A stretch of DNA of 64,000 nt, taken from contig NW_027413956.1 in NCBI RefSeq assembly GCF_048773025.1, positions 620,001 to 684,000 of the forward strand. The letters are read 5' to 3'. This document shows, in pieces, positions 37,977 to 50,519 of this stretch; positions within the stretch are counted from its first letter, which is position 1, and every line of letters begins with the position of its first letter. This DNA comes from Camelus bactrianus (Eukaryota > Chordata > Mammalia > Artiodactyla > Camelidae). The position numbers and the translations under genes are program-made. The notes under the pieces are model-generated. The model ran no database searches. It was not told the DNA's origin and saw only the letters and a program-made list of their open reading frames with translations.

Positions 37977-40900
37977 CGCATGCTAACAACTCTGTAGTGA
38001 GTATTTGTCGAATCCGAGATACATGAAGTGTGTTTGGAACACAGAATATCACGGTGTGCGAATCTATGTAAAATACATGTCTCTTGGGTAGAACTCGCTC
38101 CCAGAGATTTTTCTGCCAAATCTGCCTCATTTTCGAAACTGGCGTTTGAAAATCTCTGCAAAAGCAGAGAAAATGCTTCATAGTGTCAATATGCCTTGTA
38201 TTGTGATGGAAGTTCGTAAAACCACATGCAAATAAATCTGTGGCGAATATTTGAAGAAAGCGTTATGCATGTAGCGTGATCGTATCACGGAAATTCCCGG
38301 CGATGGAATCTATGTAAACTACACGTCTATAGGGTAGAACTCACTCCAAAATATTTTCCTGAGATAACGGCCTGATTTTTGAAACTGGCATTAGGTAAAA
38401 GCTGCAAATTCAGTGTTAATGTTTCTAGGTGTAAATATGCCATGTATGGTGGATGGAAGTTCTGTAATCTACATGCTCACAACTCATTGGAGAAAGTTTG
38501 TTGAAACCTTGATGCATGTAGCGTGTTCAGAAATTGGAATGTCACTGTGAGGGAAACTATGTAAATTACATTTCTATTGGGAAGTACTCGCTCCACGAGA
38601 ATATTTCTGCGAATCTGCCTCATTTTCAAAATTGGCATTAGGAAAAACTTTCAAAATATGAGTAAATGCTTCAAGGTGTCAATATGGCTTTTATGGTGGA
38701 TGAAAGTTCGATAATCATTATGCTAACAACTCTGTAGTGAATATTTTCGAATCCGTGATGCATGTAGCATTTTCGGAACACGGAATTTCACGATGACGGG
38801 TTCTATGTAAATTGCATGTCTCTTGGGTAGTACTCGCTCCAAGAGCATTTTTCTGTGAAAACTGCATGGTTTTAGAAACTGACATTAGGAGAAATCTACT
38901 AAATCAGAATAAAACTTTCTATTTATAAATATGTATTGTAAGATGGATTAAAGTTTGGTAATACACATGTTCACAACTCATTAAATAATGTTTGTCGAAT
39001 CCGTGATGCATGTAACGTGTTCAGAACACGGAATGTCACGGTGAGTGAAAATAGGTAAATTACAATTCTTTTGGTTAGAACTCGCTCCAAGAGCATTTTC
39101 CTGCCAAATCTGCCTCATTTTCAACCCTGGCATTAAATCTAACCTGTGAAATCTGAGAAAATTCTTCAAAGTGTCAGTAAGCCATGTATGGTGGATGAAA
39201 GTGCTGTAATCCACTTGCTAACAACCCTGTAGTGAATATTTGTCGAATCCGACATGCATGTAGCGTGTTCAGAACATGGAATTTCACGGTGAGCGAATCC
39301 ATCTTAATTACATGTCTATTGTTTTGAACCCGCTCCAAGAGGATTTTGCCGTGAAATCTGCCTCAGTTTCGAAACTGGCGTTTGGAAAGCTCTGTGAAAT
39401 CACAGAAAATGCTTCTAAGCATCCATATGCCTTGTATTGTGATGAAAGAACTGTAATCCACATGCAAACAACTCTACAGTGAATTTTTGTCGAAACCTAT
39501 CTGCATGTAGCATGTTCGAAACACGGAATTTCACAGCAGGAGAATCTATGTAATTTACATATCTTTTGGGTAGAACACGCTCCAACAGTTTTTTCATTTG
39601 AAAACTGCCTGATTTTCGAAACTGCTATTAGGAAATAGGTGCAAACTCAGTGTAAATTATTCTAGGTTTAAATATGCCTTGTATGGTGGATGAAAGTTCT
39701 GTAATACACATGTACACAACTCATTAAAATGTTTCTCATAACCATGATGAATGTAGTGTGTTTGGAACACGGAATGTCACGTTGAGGGAAACTATGTAAA
39801 CTACATATCTATAGTTTAGAACCCAATCCAGGAGCTTTTTACTGAAAAATCAGCGTCAGCTTTGAAACTGGTGTTATGAAAAGGCTGCAAAATCTTAGTA
39901 AATGCTTTAAATTGAAAATATATCTTCAATGGTTTATTAAAGATGTATAATCCGCATGCTAACATCTGAGAAGTGAATATTTGTTGAATCCGTGGTGCAT
40001 GTACCATTTTCAGAACACGGAATGTTACGGGGACGGTGTCTACAAAATGAGATCTATATTGGATTGATCATGCACCAAGAGAATTTCGCTGTGAATACTC
40101 CATGATTTTCATAATTGACGTTAGGAAAAAGCTGCGAAATCTAAGTAAATGTTTCTAGGTGTAAATATGCCTTGTATTGTGGTTGAAAAATCTGTAATCC
40201 ACATGCTCACGGTCATTAAATCATGTTTGTCCAAGCCGTGATGAATATAACGTTGGAACACGGAATGTATCGGTGAGTGAAGCTATGAAAATAACAACTC
40301 TACTGGATAGGACTCGCTTGAATTGAATTTTTCTGTGAAAATTGCATGATTCTCGAAACTGGATGTTAGGAAAAACCTGCGAAATCAGAATAAATACGTC
40401 TAGGTGTAAATATGCCTTGTATGGTGGATGAAAGTTCGGTAATCCACATGCTCACACTCTTTAAAGGATGTTTGTCGATTTCGTGATCCATGTAACGTGT
40501 TCGGAATATGGAATGTCATAGTGAATGAAACAATGTAAGTTACAAGTCTATTGGGTAGAACTCGCTTGAAGAGTATTGTTCTGCGAAATGTGCCTCATTT
40601 TCAAATCTGCCATTAGGAGAACCCTGTGAAATCTGAGAAAATGCTTCTAAGTGTCAATATGCCTAGAATGGTGAATGAAAGTCCAGTAATCCACAGGTTA
40701 ATAACAGTCTAGTGATTATTTTTCAAACCGTGATTCATGTGGCGCTTATGAAAAACGGAATTTCACGGTAATGAATCGATGTAAATTACAATAATATTGG
40801 GTAGAACTAGCTAGAATAGAATTTTTCTGCGAAAATTGCATGATTATCGAATCCGAAGTTTGGAAAAAGTTGCAAAATGAGAGTAAATATTTGTAGTTGT

Positions 40901-41429
40901 AAATATGCCTTTATGATGGAAAAAAGATCGGTAATCCATATTTTCACAACATATTAAAGAATCGTTTTCTAATTCGTGATGCATGGACCGTGTTCGGAAC
41001 ATGGAATTTCACGGTGATTAAAACAATGTAAATTACTTCTCTATTGGTTAGAAATCGCTGCAAGAGAGTTTTTGTGTGAAAAATGCTTCATTTTTGAAAC
41101 TGGCGTTAGGAAAACACTGCAAAAGCTGAGAAAATTTTTGTAAGTATCAGTATTCAATGTATTGTGATGAAAGTTTGGTAAATCACATGTTAAAATTGTG
41201 GAGAGAATATTTGTCGAACCATTAATCATGCAGCATGTTCGGAACACGGAATTTCACGGCCAGGGAATTTATGCAAATTACATTTCTCTTCATTAGAAAT
41301 CACTCCAAGAGATTTTTCCTGAGAAATCTGCCTGATTATCGAATCTTGCGTTACGAAAACCCTGCGAACTCAGATTAATAAATTCTCGGTGTAAATATGC
41401 CTTGTATGGTGGATGAAATTTCGGTAATC
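37977..41429 (+). repeat. HOR unit 12 (14-mer, 3453 bp, start of divergence)
   Basis: From the start to about 40.3 kb this unit is as clean as its neighbours, with alpha marks in M2 and M4. From about 40.35 kb (end of M9) private and flank-type differences become frequent: GATTCTCGAAAC, ATACGTCTAGG, TTAAAGGATG, TGCCTAGAATGG, and GATTATCGAATCTTGCG in M13. The boundary between the homogenised core and the older array thus falls inside this unit. Confidence 0.92.
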
Positions 41430-44400
41430 CGCATGCTAACAACTCTGTAGTGAATATTTGTCGAATCCGAGATACATGAAGTGTGTTTGGAACACAGAAT
41501 ATCACGGTGTGCGAATCTATGTAAAATACATGTCTCTTGGGTAGAACTCGCTCCCAGAGATTTTTCTGCCAAATCTGCCTCATTTTCGAAACTGGCGTTT
41601 GAAAATCTCTGCAAAACCAGAGAAAATGCTTCATAGTGTCAATATGCCTTGTATTGTGATGGAAGTTCGTAAAACCACATGCCAATAAATCTGTGGCGAA
41701 TATTTGTAGAAAGCGTTATGCATGTAGCGTGATCGTATCACTGAAATTCCCGGCGATGGAATCTATGTAAACTACACGTCTATAGGGTAGAACTCACTCC
41801 AAAATATTTTCCTGAGATAACGGCCTGAATTTTGAAACTGGCATTAGGTAAAAGCTGCAAATTCAGAGTTAATGTTTCTAGGTGTAAATATGCCATGTAT
41901 GGTGGATGAAAGTTCTGTAATCTACATGCTCACAACTCATTGGAGAAAGTTTGTTGAAACCTTGATGCATGTAGCGTGTTCAGAAATTGGAATGTCACTG
42001 TGAGGGAAACTATGTAAATTACATTTCTATTGGGAAGTACTCGCTCCACGAGAATTTTTCTGCGAATCTGCCTCATTTTCAAAACTGGCATTAGGAAAAA
42101 CTTTCAAAATATGAGTAAATGCTTCAAGGTGTCAATATGGATTTTATGGTGGATGAAAGTTCGATAATCATTATGCTAACAACTCTGTAGTGAATATTTT
42201 CGAATCCGTGATGCATGTAGCATTTTTTGAACATGGAATTTCACGATGACGGGTTCTATGTAAATTGCATGTCTCTTGGGTAGTACTCGCTCCAAGAGCA
42301 TTTTTCTGTGAAAACTGCATGGTTTTTGAAACTGACATTAGGAGAAATCTACTAAATCAGAATAAAACTTTCTATTTATAAATATGCATTGTAAGGTGGA
42401 TTAAAGTTTGGTAATACACATGTTCACAACTCATTAAAGAATGTTTGTCGAATCTGTGATGCATGTAACGTGTTCAGAACACGGAATGTCACGGTGAGTG
42501 AAAATAGGTAAATTACAATTCTTTTGGTTAGAACTCGCTCCAAGAGCATTTTCCTGCTAAATCTGCCTCATTTTCAACCCTGGCATTAAATCTAACCTGT
42601 GAAATCTGAGAAAATTCTTCAAAGTGTCAGTAAGCCATGTATGGTGGATGAAAGTGCTGTAATCCACTTGCTAACAACCCTGTAGTGAATATCTGTCGAA
42701 TCCGAGATGCATGTAGCGTGTTCGGAACATGGAATTTCAGGGTGAGCGAATCCATCTAAATTACATGTCTATTGTTTTGAACCCGCTCCAAGAGGATTTT
42801 GCCGTGAAATCTGCCTCAGTTTCGAAACTGGCGTTTGGAAAGCTCTGTGAAATCACAGAAAATGCTTCTAAGCATCCATATGCCTTGTATTGTTAAGAAA
42901 GTCCTTTAATCCACATACAAACAACTCTACAGTGAATTTTTGTCGAATCCTATCTGCATGTAGCGTGTTCGAAACACGGAATTTCACAGCAGGAGAATCT
43001 ATGTAATTTACATATCTTTTGGGTAGAACACGCTCCAACAGTTTTTTCCTTTGAAAACTGCCTGATTTTCGAAACTGCTATTAGGAAATAGGTGCGAACT
43101 CAGTGTAAATTATTCTAGGTTTAAATATGCCTTGTATGGTGGATGAAAGTTCTGTAATACACATGTACACAACTCATTAAAATGTTTCTCATAACCATGA
43201 TGAATGTAGTGTGTTTGGAACACGGAATGTCACGTTGAGGGAAACTATGTAAACTACATATCTATAGTTTAGAACCCAATCCAGGAGCTTTTTACTGAAA
43301 AATCAGCGTCAGCTTTGAAACTGGTGTTATGAAAAGGCTGCAAAATCTTAGTAAATGCTTTAAATTGAAAATATATCTTCAATGGTTTATTAAAGATGTA
43401 TAATCCGCATGCTAACATCTCAGAAGTGAATATTTGTTGAACCCGTGGTGCATGTACCATTTTCGGAACACGGAATGTTACGGGGACGGTGTCTACAAAA
43501 TGAGATTTATATTGGATAGATCATGCACCAAGAGAATTTTGCTGTGAATACTCCATGATTTTCATAATTGACGTTAGGAAAAAGCTGCAAAATCTAAGTA
43601 AATGTTTCTAGGTGTAAATATGCCATGTATTGTGGTTGAAAAATCTGTAATCCACATGCTCACGGTCATTAAATCATGTTTGTCCAAGCCGTGATGAATA
43701 TAACGTTGGAACACGGAATGTATCGGTGAGTGAAGCTATGAAAATAACAACTCTACTGGATAGGACTCACTTGAATTGAATTTTTCTGTGAAAATTGCAT
43801 GATTTTCGAAACTGGATGTTAGGAAAAACCTGCGAAATCAGAATAAATACTTCTAGGTGTAAATATGCCTTGTATGGTGGATGAAAGTTCGGTAATCCAC
43901 ATGCTCACACTCTTTAAAGAATGTTTGTCGAATTCGTGATCCATGTAACGTGTTCGGAATATGGAATGTCATAGTGAATGAAACAATGTAAGTTACAAGT
44001 CTATTGGGTAGAACTCGCTTGAAGAGAATTTTTCTGTGAAATGTGCCTCATTTTCAAATCTGCCATTAGGAGAACCCTGTGAAATCTGAGAAAATGCTTC
44101 TAAGTGTCAATATGCCTAGAATGGTGAATGAAAGTCCAGTAATCCACAGGTTAATAGCAGTCTAGTGATTATTTTTCAAACCGTGATTCATGTAGTGCTT
44201 ATGGAAACGGAATTTCACGGTAATGAAACGATGTAAATTACAATAATATTGGGTAGAACTAGCTAGAATAGAATTTTTCTGCGAAAATTGCATGATTATC
44301 GAATCCGAAGTTTGGAAAAAGTTGCAAAATGAGAGTAAATATTTGTAGTTGTAAATATGCCTTTATGATGGAAAAAAGATCGGTAATCCATATTTTCACA

Positions 44401-44882
44401 ACATATAAAAGAATCGTTTTCTAATTCGTGATGCATGGACCGTGTTCGGAACATGGAATTTCACGGTGATTAAAACAATGTAAATTACTTCTCTATTGGG
44501 TAGAAATCGCTGCAAGAGAATTTTTGTGCGAAAACTGCTTCATTTTTGAAACTGGTGTTAGGAAAACACTGCAAAAGCTGAGAAAATTTTTGTAAGTATC
44601 AGTATTCAATGTATTGTGATGAAAGTTTGGTAAATCACATGCTAAAAATTCTGGAGTTAATATTTGTCGAACCATTAATCATGTAGCATGTTCGGAACAC
44701 GGAATTTCACGGCCAGGGAATTTATGTAAATTACATTTCTCTTCGTTAGAAATCACTCCAAGAGACTTTTCCTGAGAAATCTGCCTGATTTTCAAAACTG
44801 GCATTAGGAAAACACTGCGAACTCAGATGAATAGATTTTCGGTGTAAATATGCATAGTAGGGTGGATGAAATTTCCGTAATC
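41430..44882 (+). repeat. HOR unit 13 (14-mer, 3453 bp, moderately diverged)
   Basis: All 14 monomers are present in the standard order, with visibly more substitutions than units 1-11, for example CATTTTTTGAACATGG in M3, TTGTTAAGAAAG in M6 and GAACCCGTGG in M8. M10 retains the CGTGTTCGGAATATG box, nearer the consensus than the beta form. Confidence 0.92.
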
Positions 44883-47800
44883 CGCATGCTAACAACTCTG
44901 TTGTGAGTATTTGTCGAATCCGAGATACATGAAGTGTGTTTGGAACACAGAATATCACGGTGTGCGAATCTATGTAAAATACATGTCTCTTGGGTAGAAC
45001 TCGCTCCCAGAGATTTTTCTGCCAAATCTGCCTCATTTTCGATACTGGCGTTTGAAAATCTGTGCAAAAGCAGAGAAAATGCTTCATAGTGTCAATATGC
45101 CTTGTATTGTGATGGAAGTTCGTAAAACCACATGCAAATAAATCTGTGGCGAATATTTGAAGAAAGCGTTATGCATGTAGCGTGATCGTATCACGGAAAT
45201 TCCCGGCGATGGAATCTATGTAAACTACACGTCTATAGGGTAGAACTCACTCCAAAATATTTTCCTGAGATAACGGCCTGATTTTTGAAACTGGCATTAG
45301 GTAAAAGCTGCAAATTCAGTGTTAATGTTTCTATGTGTAAATATGCCATGTATGGTGGATGAAAGTTCTGTAATCTACATGCTCACAACTCATTGGAGAA
45401 AGTTTGTTGAAACCTTGATGCATGTAGCGTGTTCAGAAATTGGAATGTCACTGTGAGGGAAACTATGTAAATTACATTTCTATTGGGAAGTACTCGCTCC
45501 ATGAGAATTTTTCTGCGAATCTGCCTCATTTTCAAAACTGGCATTAGGAAAAACTTTCAAAATATGAGTAAATGCTTCAAGGTGTCAATATGGCTTTTAT
45601 GGTGGATGAAAGTTCGATAATCATTATGCTAACAACTCTGTAGTGAATATTTTCGAATCCGTGATGCATGTAGCATTTTCGGAACACGGAATTTCACGAT
45701 GACGGGTTCTATGTAAATTGCATGTCTCTTGGGTAGTACTCGCTCCAAGAGCATTTTTCTGTGAAAACTGCATGGTTTTAGAAACTGACATTAGGAGAAA
45801 TCTACTAAATCAGAATAAAACTTTCTATTTATAAATATGCATTGTAAGGTGGATTAAAGTTTGGTAATACACATGTTCACAACTCATTAAAGAATGTTTG
45901 TCGAATCCGTGATGCATGTAACGTGTTCAGAACACGGAATGTCACGGTGAGTGAAAAGAGGTAAATTACAATTCTTTTGCTTAGAACTCGCTCCAAGAGC
46001 ATTTTCCTGGCAAATCTGCCTCATTTTCAAACCTGGCATTAAATCTAACCTGTGAAATCTGAGAAAATCATTCAAAGTGTCAGTAAGCCATGTATGGTGG
46101 ATGAAAGTGCTGTAATCCACTTGCTAACAACCCTGTAGTGAATATCTTTCGAATCCGAGATGCATGTAGCGTGTTCGGAACATGGAATTTCACGGTAAGC
46201 GAATCCATCTAAATTACATGTCTATTGTTTTGAACCCGCTCCAAGAGGATTTTGCCGTGAAATCTGCCTCAGTTTCGAAACTGGCGTTTGGAAAGCTCTG
46301 TGAAATCACAGAAAATGCTTCTAAGCATCCATATGCCTTGTATTGTGATGAAAGTCCTGTAATCCACATGCAAACAACTCTATAGTGAATTTTTGTCGAA
46401 TCCTATCTGCATGTAGCGTGTTCGAAACACGGAATTTCACAGCAGGAGAATCTATGTAATTTACATATCTTTTGGGTAGAACACGCTCCAACAGTTTTTT
46501 CCTTTGAAAACTGCCTGATTTTCGAAACTGCTATTAGGAAATAGGTGCGAACTCAGTGTAAATTATTCTAGGTTTAAATATGCCTTGTATGGTGGATGAA
46601 AGTTCTGTAATACACATGTACACAACTCATTAAAAATGTTTCTCATAACCATGATGAATGTAGTGTGTTTGGAACACGGAATGTCACGTTGAGGGAAACT
46701 ATGTAAACTACATATCTAACGTTTAGAACCCAATCCAGGAGCTTTTTACTGAAAAATCAGCGTCAGCTTTGAAACTGGTGTTATGAAAAGGCTGCAAAAT
46801 CTTAGTAAATGCTTTAAATTGAAAATATATCTTCAATGGTTTATTAAAGATGTATAATCCGCATGCTAACATCTCAGAAGTGAATATTTGTTGAATCCGT
46901 GGTGCATGTACCATTTTCGGAACACGGAATGTTACGGGGACGGTGTCTACAAAATGAGATTTATATTGGATAGATCATGCACCAAGAGAATTTTGCTGCG
47001 AATACTCCATGATTTTCATAACTGACGTTAGGAAAAAGCTGTGAAATCTTAGTAAATGTATCTAGGTGTAAATATGCCTTGTATTGTGGTTGAAAAATCT
47101 GTAATCCACATGCTCACGGTCATTAAATCATGTTTGTCGAAGCCGTGATGAATGTAACGTTGGAACACGGAATGTATCGGTGAGTGAAACTATGAAAATA
47201 ACAACTCTACTGGATAGGACTCGCTTGAATTGAATTTTTCTGTGAAAATTTCATGATTTTCGAAACTGGATGTTAGGAAAAACCTGCGAAATCAGAATAA
47301 ATACTTCTAGGTTTAAATATGCCTTGTATGGTGGATGAAAGTTCGGTAATCCACATGCTCACACTCATTAAAGAATGTTTGTCGAATTCGTGATCCATGT
47401 AACGTGTTCAGAATACGGAATGTCATAGTGAATGAAACAATGTAAGTTACAATTCTATTGGGTAGAACTCGCTTGAAGAGAATTTTTCTGCGAAATGTGC
47501 CTCATTTTCAAATCTGCAATTAGGAGAACACTGTGAAATCTGAGAAAATGCTTCTAAGTGTCAATATGCCTTGAATGGTGAATGAAAGTCCAGTATTCCA
47601 CAGGTTAATAACAGTCTAGTGATTATTTTTCTAACCCTGATTCATGTAGCGCTTATGGAAAACGGAATTTCACGGTAATGAAACGATTTAAATTAAAATT
47701 CTATTGGGTAGAACTAGCTGGAATAGAATTTTTCTGCGAAAATTGCATGATTATCGAATCTGAAGTTTGGAAAAAGTTGCAAAATGAGAGTAAATATTTG

Positions 47801-48337
47801 TAGTTGTAAATATGCCTTTATGATGGAAAAAAGATCGGTAATCCATATTTTCACAACATATTAAAGAATCGTTTTCTAATCCGTTATGCATGGACCGTGT
47901 TCGGAATATGGAATTTCACGGTGATTAAAACAATGTAAATTACTTCTCTATTGGGTAGAAATCGCTGCAAGAGAATTTTTGTGCGAAAACTGCTTCATTT
48001 TTGAAACTGGCATTTGGAAAGCACTGCAAAATCTGAGAAAATATTTCTAAGTATCAGTATTCAATGTATTGTGATGAAAGTTTGATAAATCTCATGCTAA
48101 AAAATCTGGAGTGAAAATTTGTCGAACCATTAATCATGTAGCATGTTCGGAACACGGAGTTTCACGGCCAGGGAATTTATGTAAATTATATTTCTCTTCG
48201 TTAGAAATCACTCCAAGAGATTTTTCCTGAGAAATCTGCCTGATTTTCGAATCTTGCATTATGAAAACCCTGCAAACTCAGATTAATAGATTCTCGGTGT
48301 AAATATGCCATGTATGGTGGAGGAAAGTTCGATAATC
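44883..48337 (+). repeat. HOR unit 14 (14-mer, 3455 bp, moderately diverged)
   Basis: The order is standard. Several bases match the older array on the right, including GTGTTCGGAACATGG in M5 and CCTTTGAAAACTGCC in M6. Small length changes such as TTAAAAATGTTTC in M7 give the extra length. M13 shows GGCATTTGGAAAGC and TCTTGCATTATG, forms that continue in units 15 and 16. Confidence 0.92.
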
Positions 48338-49657
48338 TGCATGCTAACAACTCTTTAGTGAATATTTGTCGAATCCGAGATACATGAAGTGTGTTTGGAA
48401 CACAGAATATCACGGTGTGCGAATCTATGTAAAATACATGTCTCTTGGGTAGAACTCGCTCCCAGAGATTTTTCTGCGAAATCTGCCTCATTTTCGAAAC
48501 TGGCGTTTGAAAATCTGCAAAAGCAGAGAAAATGCTTCATAGTGTCAATATGCCTTGTATTGTGATGGAAGTTCGTAAAACCACATGCAAATAAATCTGT
48601 GGCGAATATTTGAAGAAAGCGTTATGCATGTAGCGTGATCGTATCACGGAAATTCCCGGCGATGGAATCTATGTAAACTACACGTCTATAGGGTAGAACT
48701 CACTCCAAAATATTTTCCTGAGATAACGGCCTGATTTTTGAAACTGGCATTAGGTAAAAGCTGCAAATTCAGAGTTAATGTTTCTATGTGTAAATATGCC
48801 ATTTATTGTGGATGAAAGTTCTGTAATCTACATGCTCACAACTCATTGGAGAAAGTTTGTTGAAACCTTGATGCATGTAGCGTGTTCAGAAATTGGAATG
48901 TCACTGTGAGGGAAACTATGTAAATTACATTTCTATTGGGAAGTACTCGCTCCATGAGAATTTTTCTGCGAATCTGCCTCATTTTCAAAACTGGCATTAG
49001 GAAAAACTTTCAAAATAAGAGTAAATGCTTCAAGGTGTCAATATTGCCTTTTTGGTGGATGAAAGTTCGATAATCATTATGCTAACAACTCTGTAGTGAA
49101 TATTTTCAAATCCGTGATGCATGTAGCATTTTCGGAACACGGAATTTCACGATGACGGGTTCTATGTAAATTGCATGTCTCTTGGGTAGTACTCGCTCCA
49201 AGAGCATTTTTCTGTGAAAACTGCATGGTTTTGAAACTGATATTAGGAGAAATCTACTAAATCAGAATAAAACTTTCTATTTATAAATATGCATTGTAAG
49301 GTGGATTAAAGTTTGGTAATACACATGTTCACAACTCATTAAAGAATGTTTGTCGAATCCGTGATGCATGTAACGTGTTCAGATCACGGAATGTCATGGT
49401 GAGTGAAAATAGGTAAATTACAAATCTTTTGGTTAGAACTCACTCCAAGAGCATTTTCCTGCCAAATCTGCCTCATTTTCAAACCTGGCATAAAAACTAA
49501 ACTGTGAAATCTGAGAAAATTCTTCAAAGTGTCAGTAAGCCATGTATGGTGGATGAAAGTGCTGTAATCCACTTGCTAACAACCCTGTAGTGAATATCTG
49601 TCGAATCCGAGATGCATGTAGCGTGTTCGGAACATGGAAATTCACGGTGAGCGAATC

Positions 49658-49672
49658 CATGTAAATTACATG
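49658..49672. other. Dyad box 2, longest form (M5 of unit 15)
   Basis: CATGTAA-A-TTACATG has perfect 7-bp arms. Units 1-11 have CATCTTAATTACATG at this place in M5, so the symmetric form is retained on the right side of the array and lost in the core. Confidence 0.7.
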
Positions 49673-50275
49673 TCTATTGTTTTGAACCCGCTCCAAGAGA
49701 ATTTTGCCGTGAAATCTGCCTCAGTTTCGAAACTGGCGTTTATAAATCTCTGTGAAATCACAGAAAATGCTTCTAAGCATCCATATTCCTTGTATTGTGA
49801 TGAAAGTCCTGTAATCCACATGCAAACAACTCTACAGTGAATTTTTGTCGAAACCTATCTGCATGTAGCGTGTTCGAAACACGGAATTTCACAGCGGGAG
49901 AATCTATGTAATTTACATATCTTTTGGGTAGAACACGCTCCAACAGTTTTTTCCTTTGAAAACTGCCTGAATTTCGAAACTGCTGTTAGGAAATAGGTGC
50001 GAACTCAGTGTAAATTACTCTAGGTTTAAATATGCCTTGTATGGTGGATGAAAGTTCTGTAATACACATGTACACAACTCATAAAAAAGGTTTCTCATAA
50101 CCATGATGAATGTAGTGTGTTTGGAACACGGAATGTCACGTTGAGGGAAACTATGTAAATTACACATCTATAGGTTAGAACCCAATCCAAGAGCATTTTA
50201 CTGAAAAATCAGACTCAGCTTTGAAACTGGTGTTATAAAATGCTGCAAAATCTTACTAAATGCTTTAAATTGAAA

Positions 50276-50519
50276 ATATATCTTCAATGGTTTATTAAAG
50301 ATGAATAATCCGCATGCTAACAACTCAGAAGTGAATATTTTCGAATCCGTGATGCATGTAGCATTTTCGGAACACGGAATTTCACGATGACGGGTTCTAT
50401 GTAAATTGAATGTCTCGGGTAGTACTCGCTTCAAGAGCATTTTTCTGTGAAAACTGCATGGTTTTTGAAACTGACATTAGGAGAAATCTACTAAATCAGA
50501 ATAAAACTTTCTATTATAA
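50276..50519 (+). repeat. Fusion monomer M8/M3 (unit 15)
   Basis: The left part follows M8 (ATATATCTTCAATGG, CAGAAGTGAATATT). From about 50340 it follows M3 (TTCGAATCCGTGATGC, CACGATGACGGG). Monomer register is kept. It carries a 3-base deletion (TGTCTCGGGTAG instead of TGTCTCTTGGGTAG, with loss of TTG or an equivalent triplet). Confidence 0.88.
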
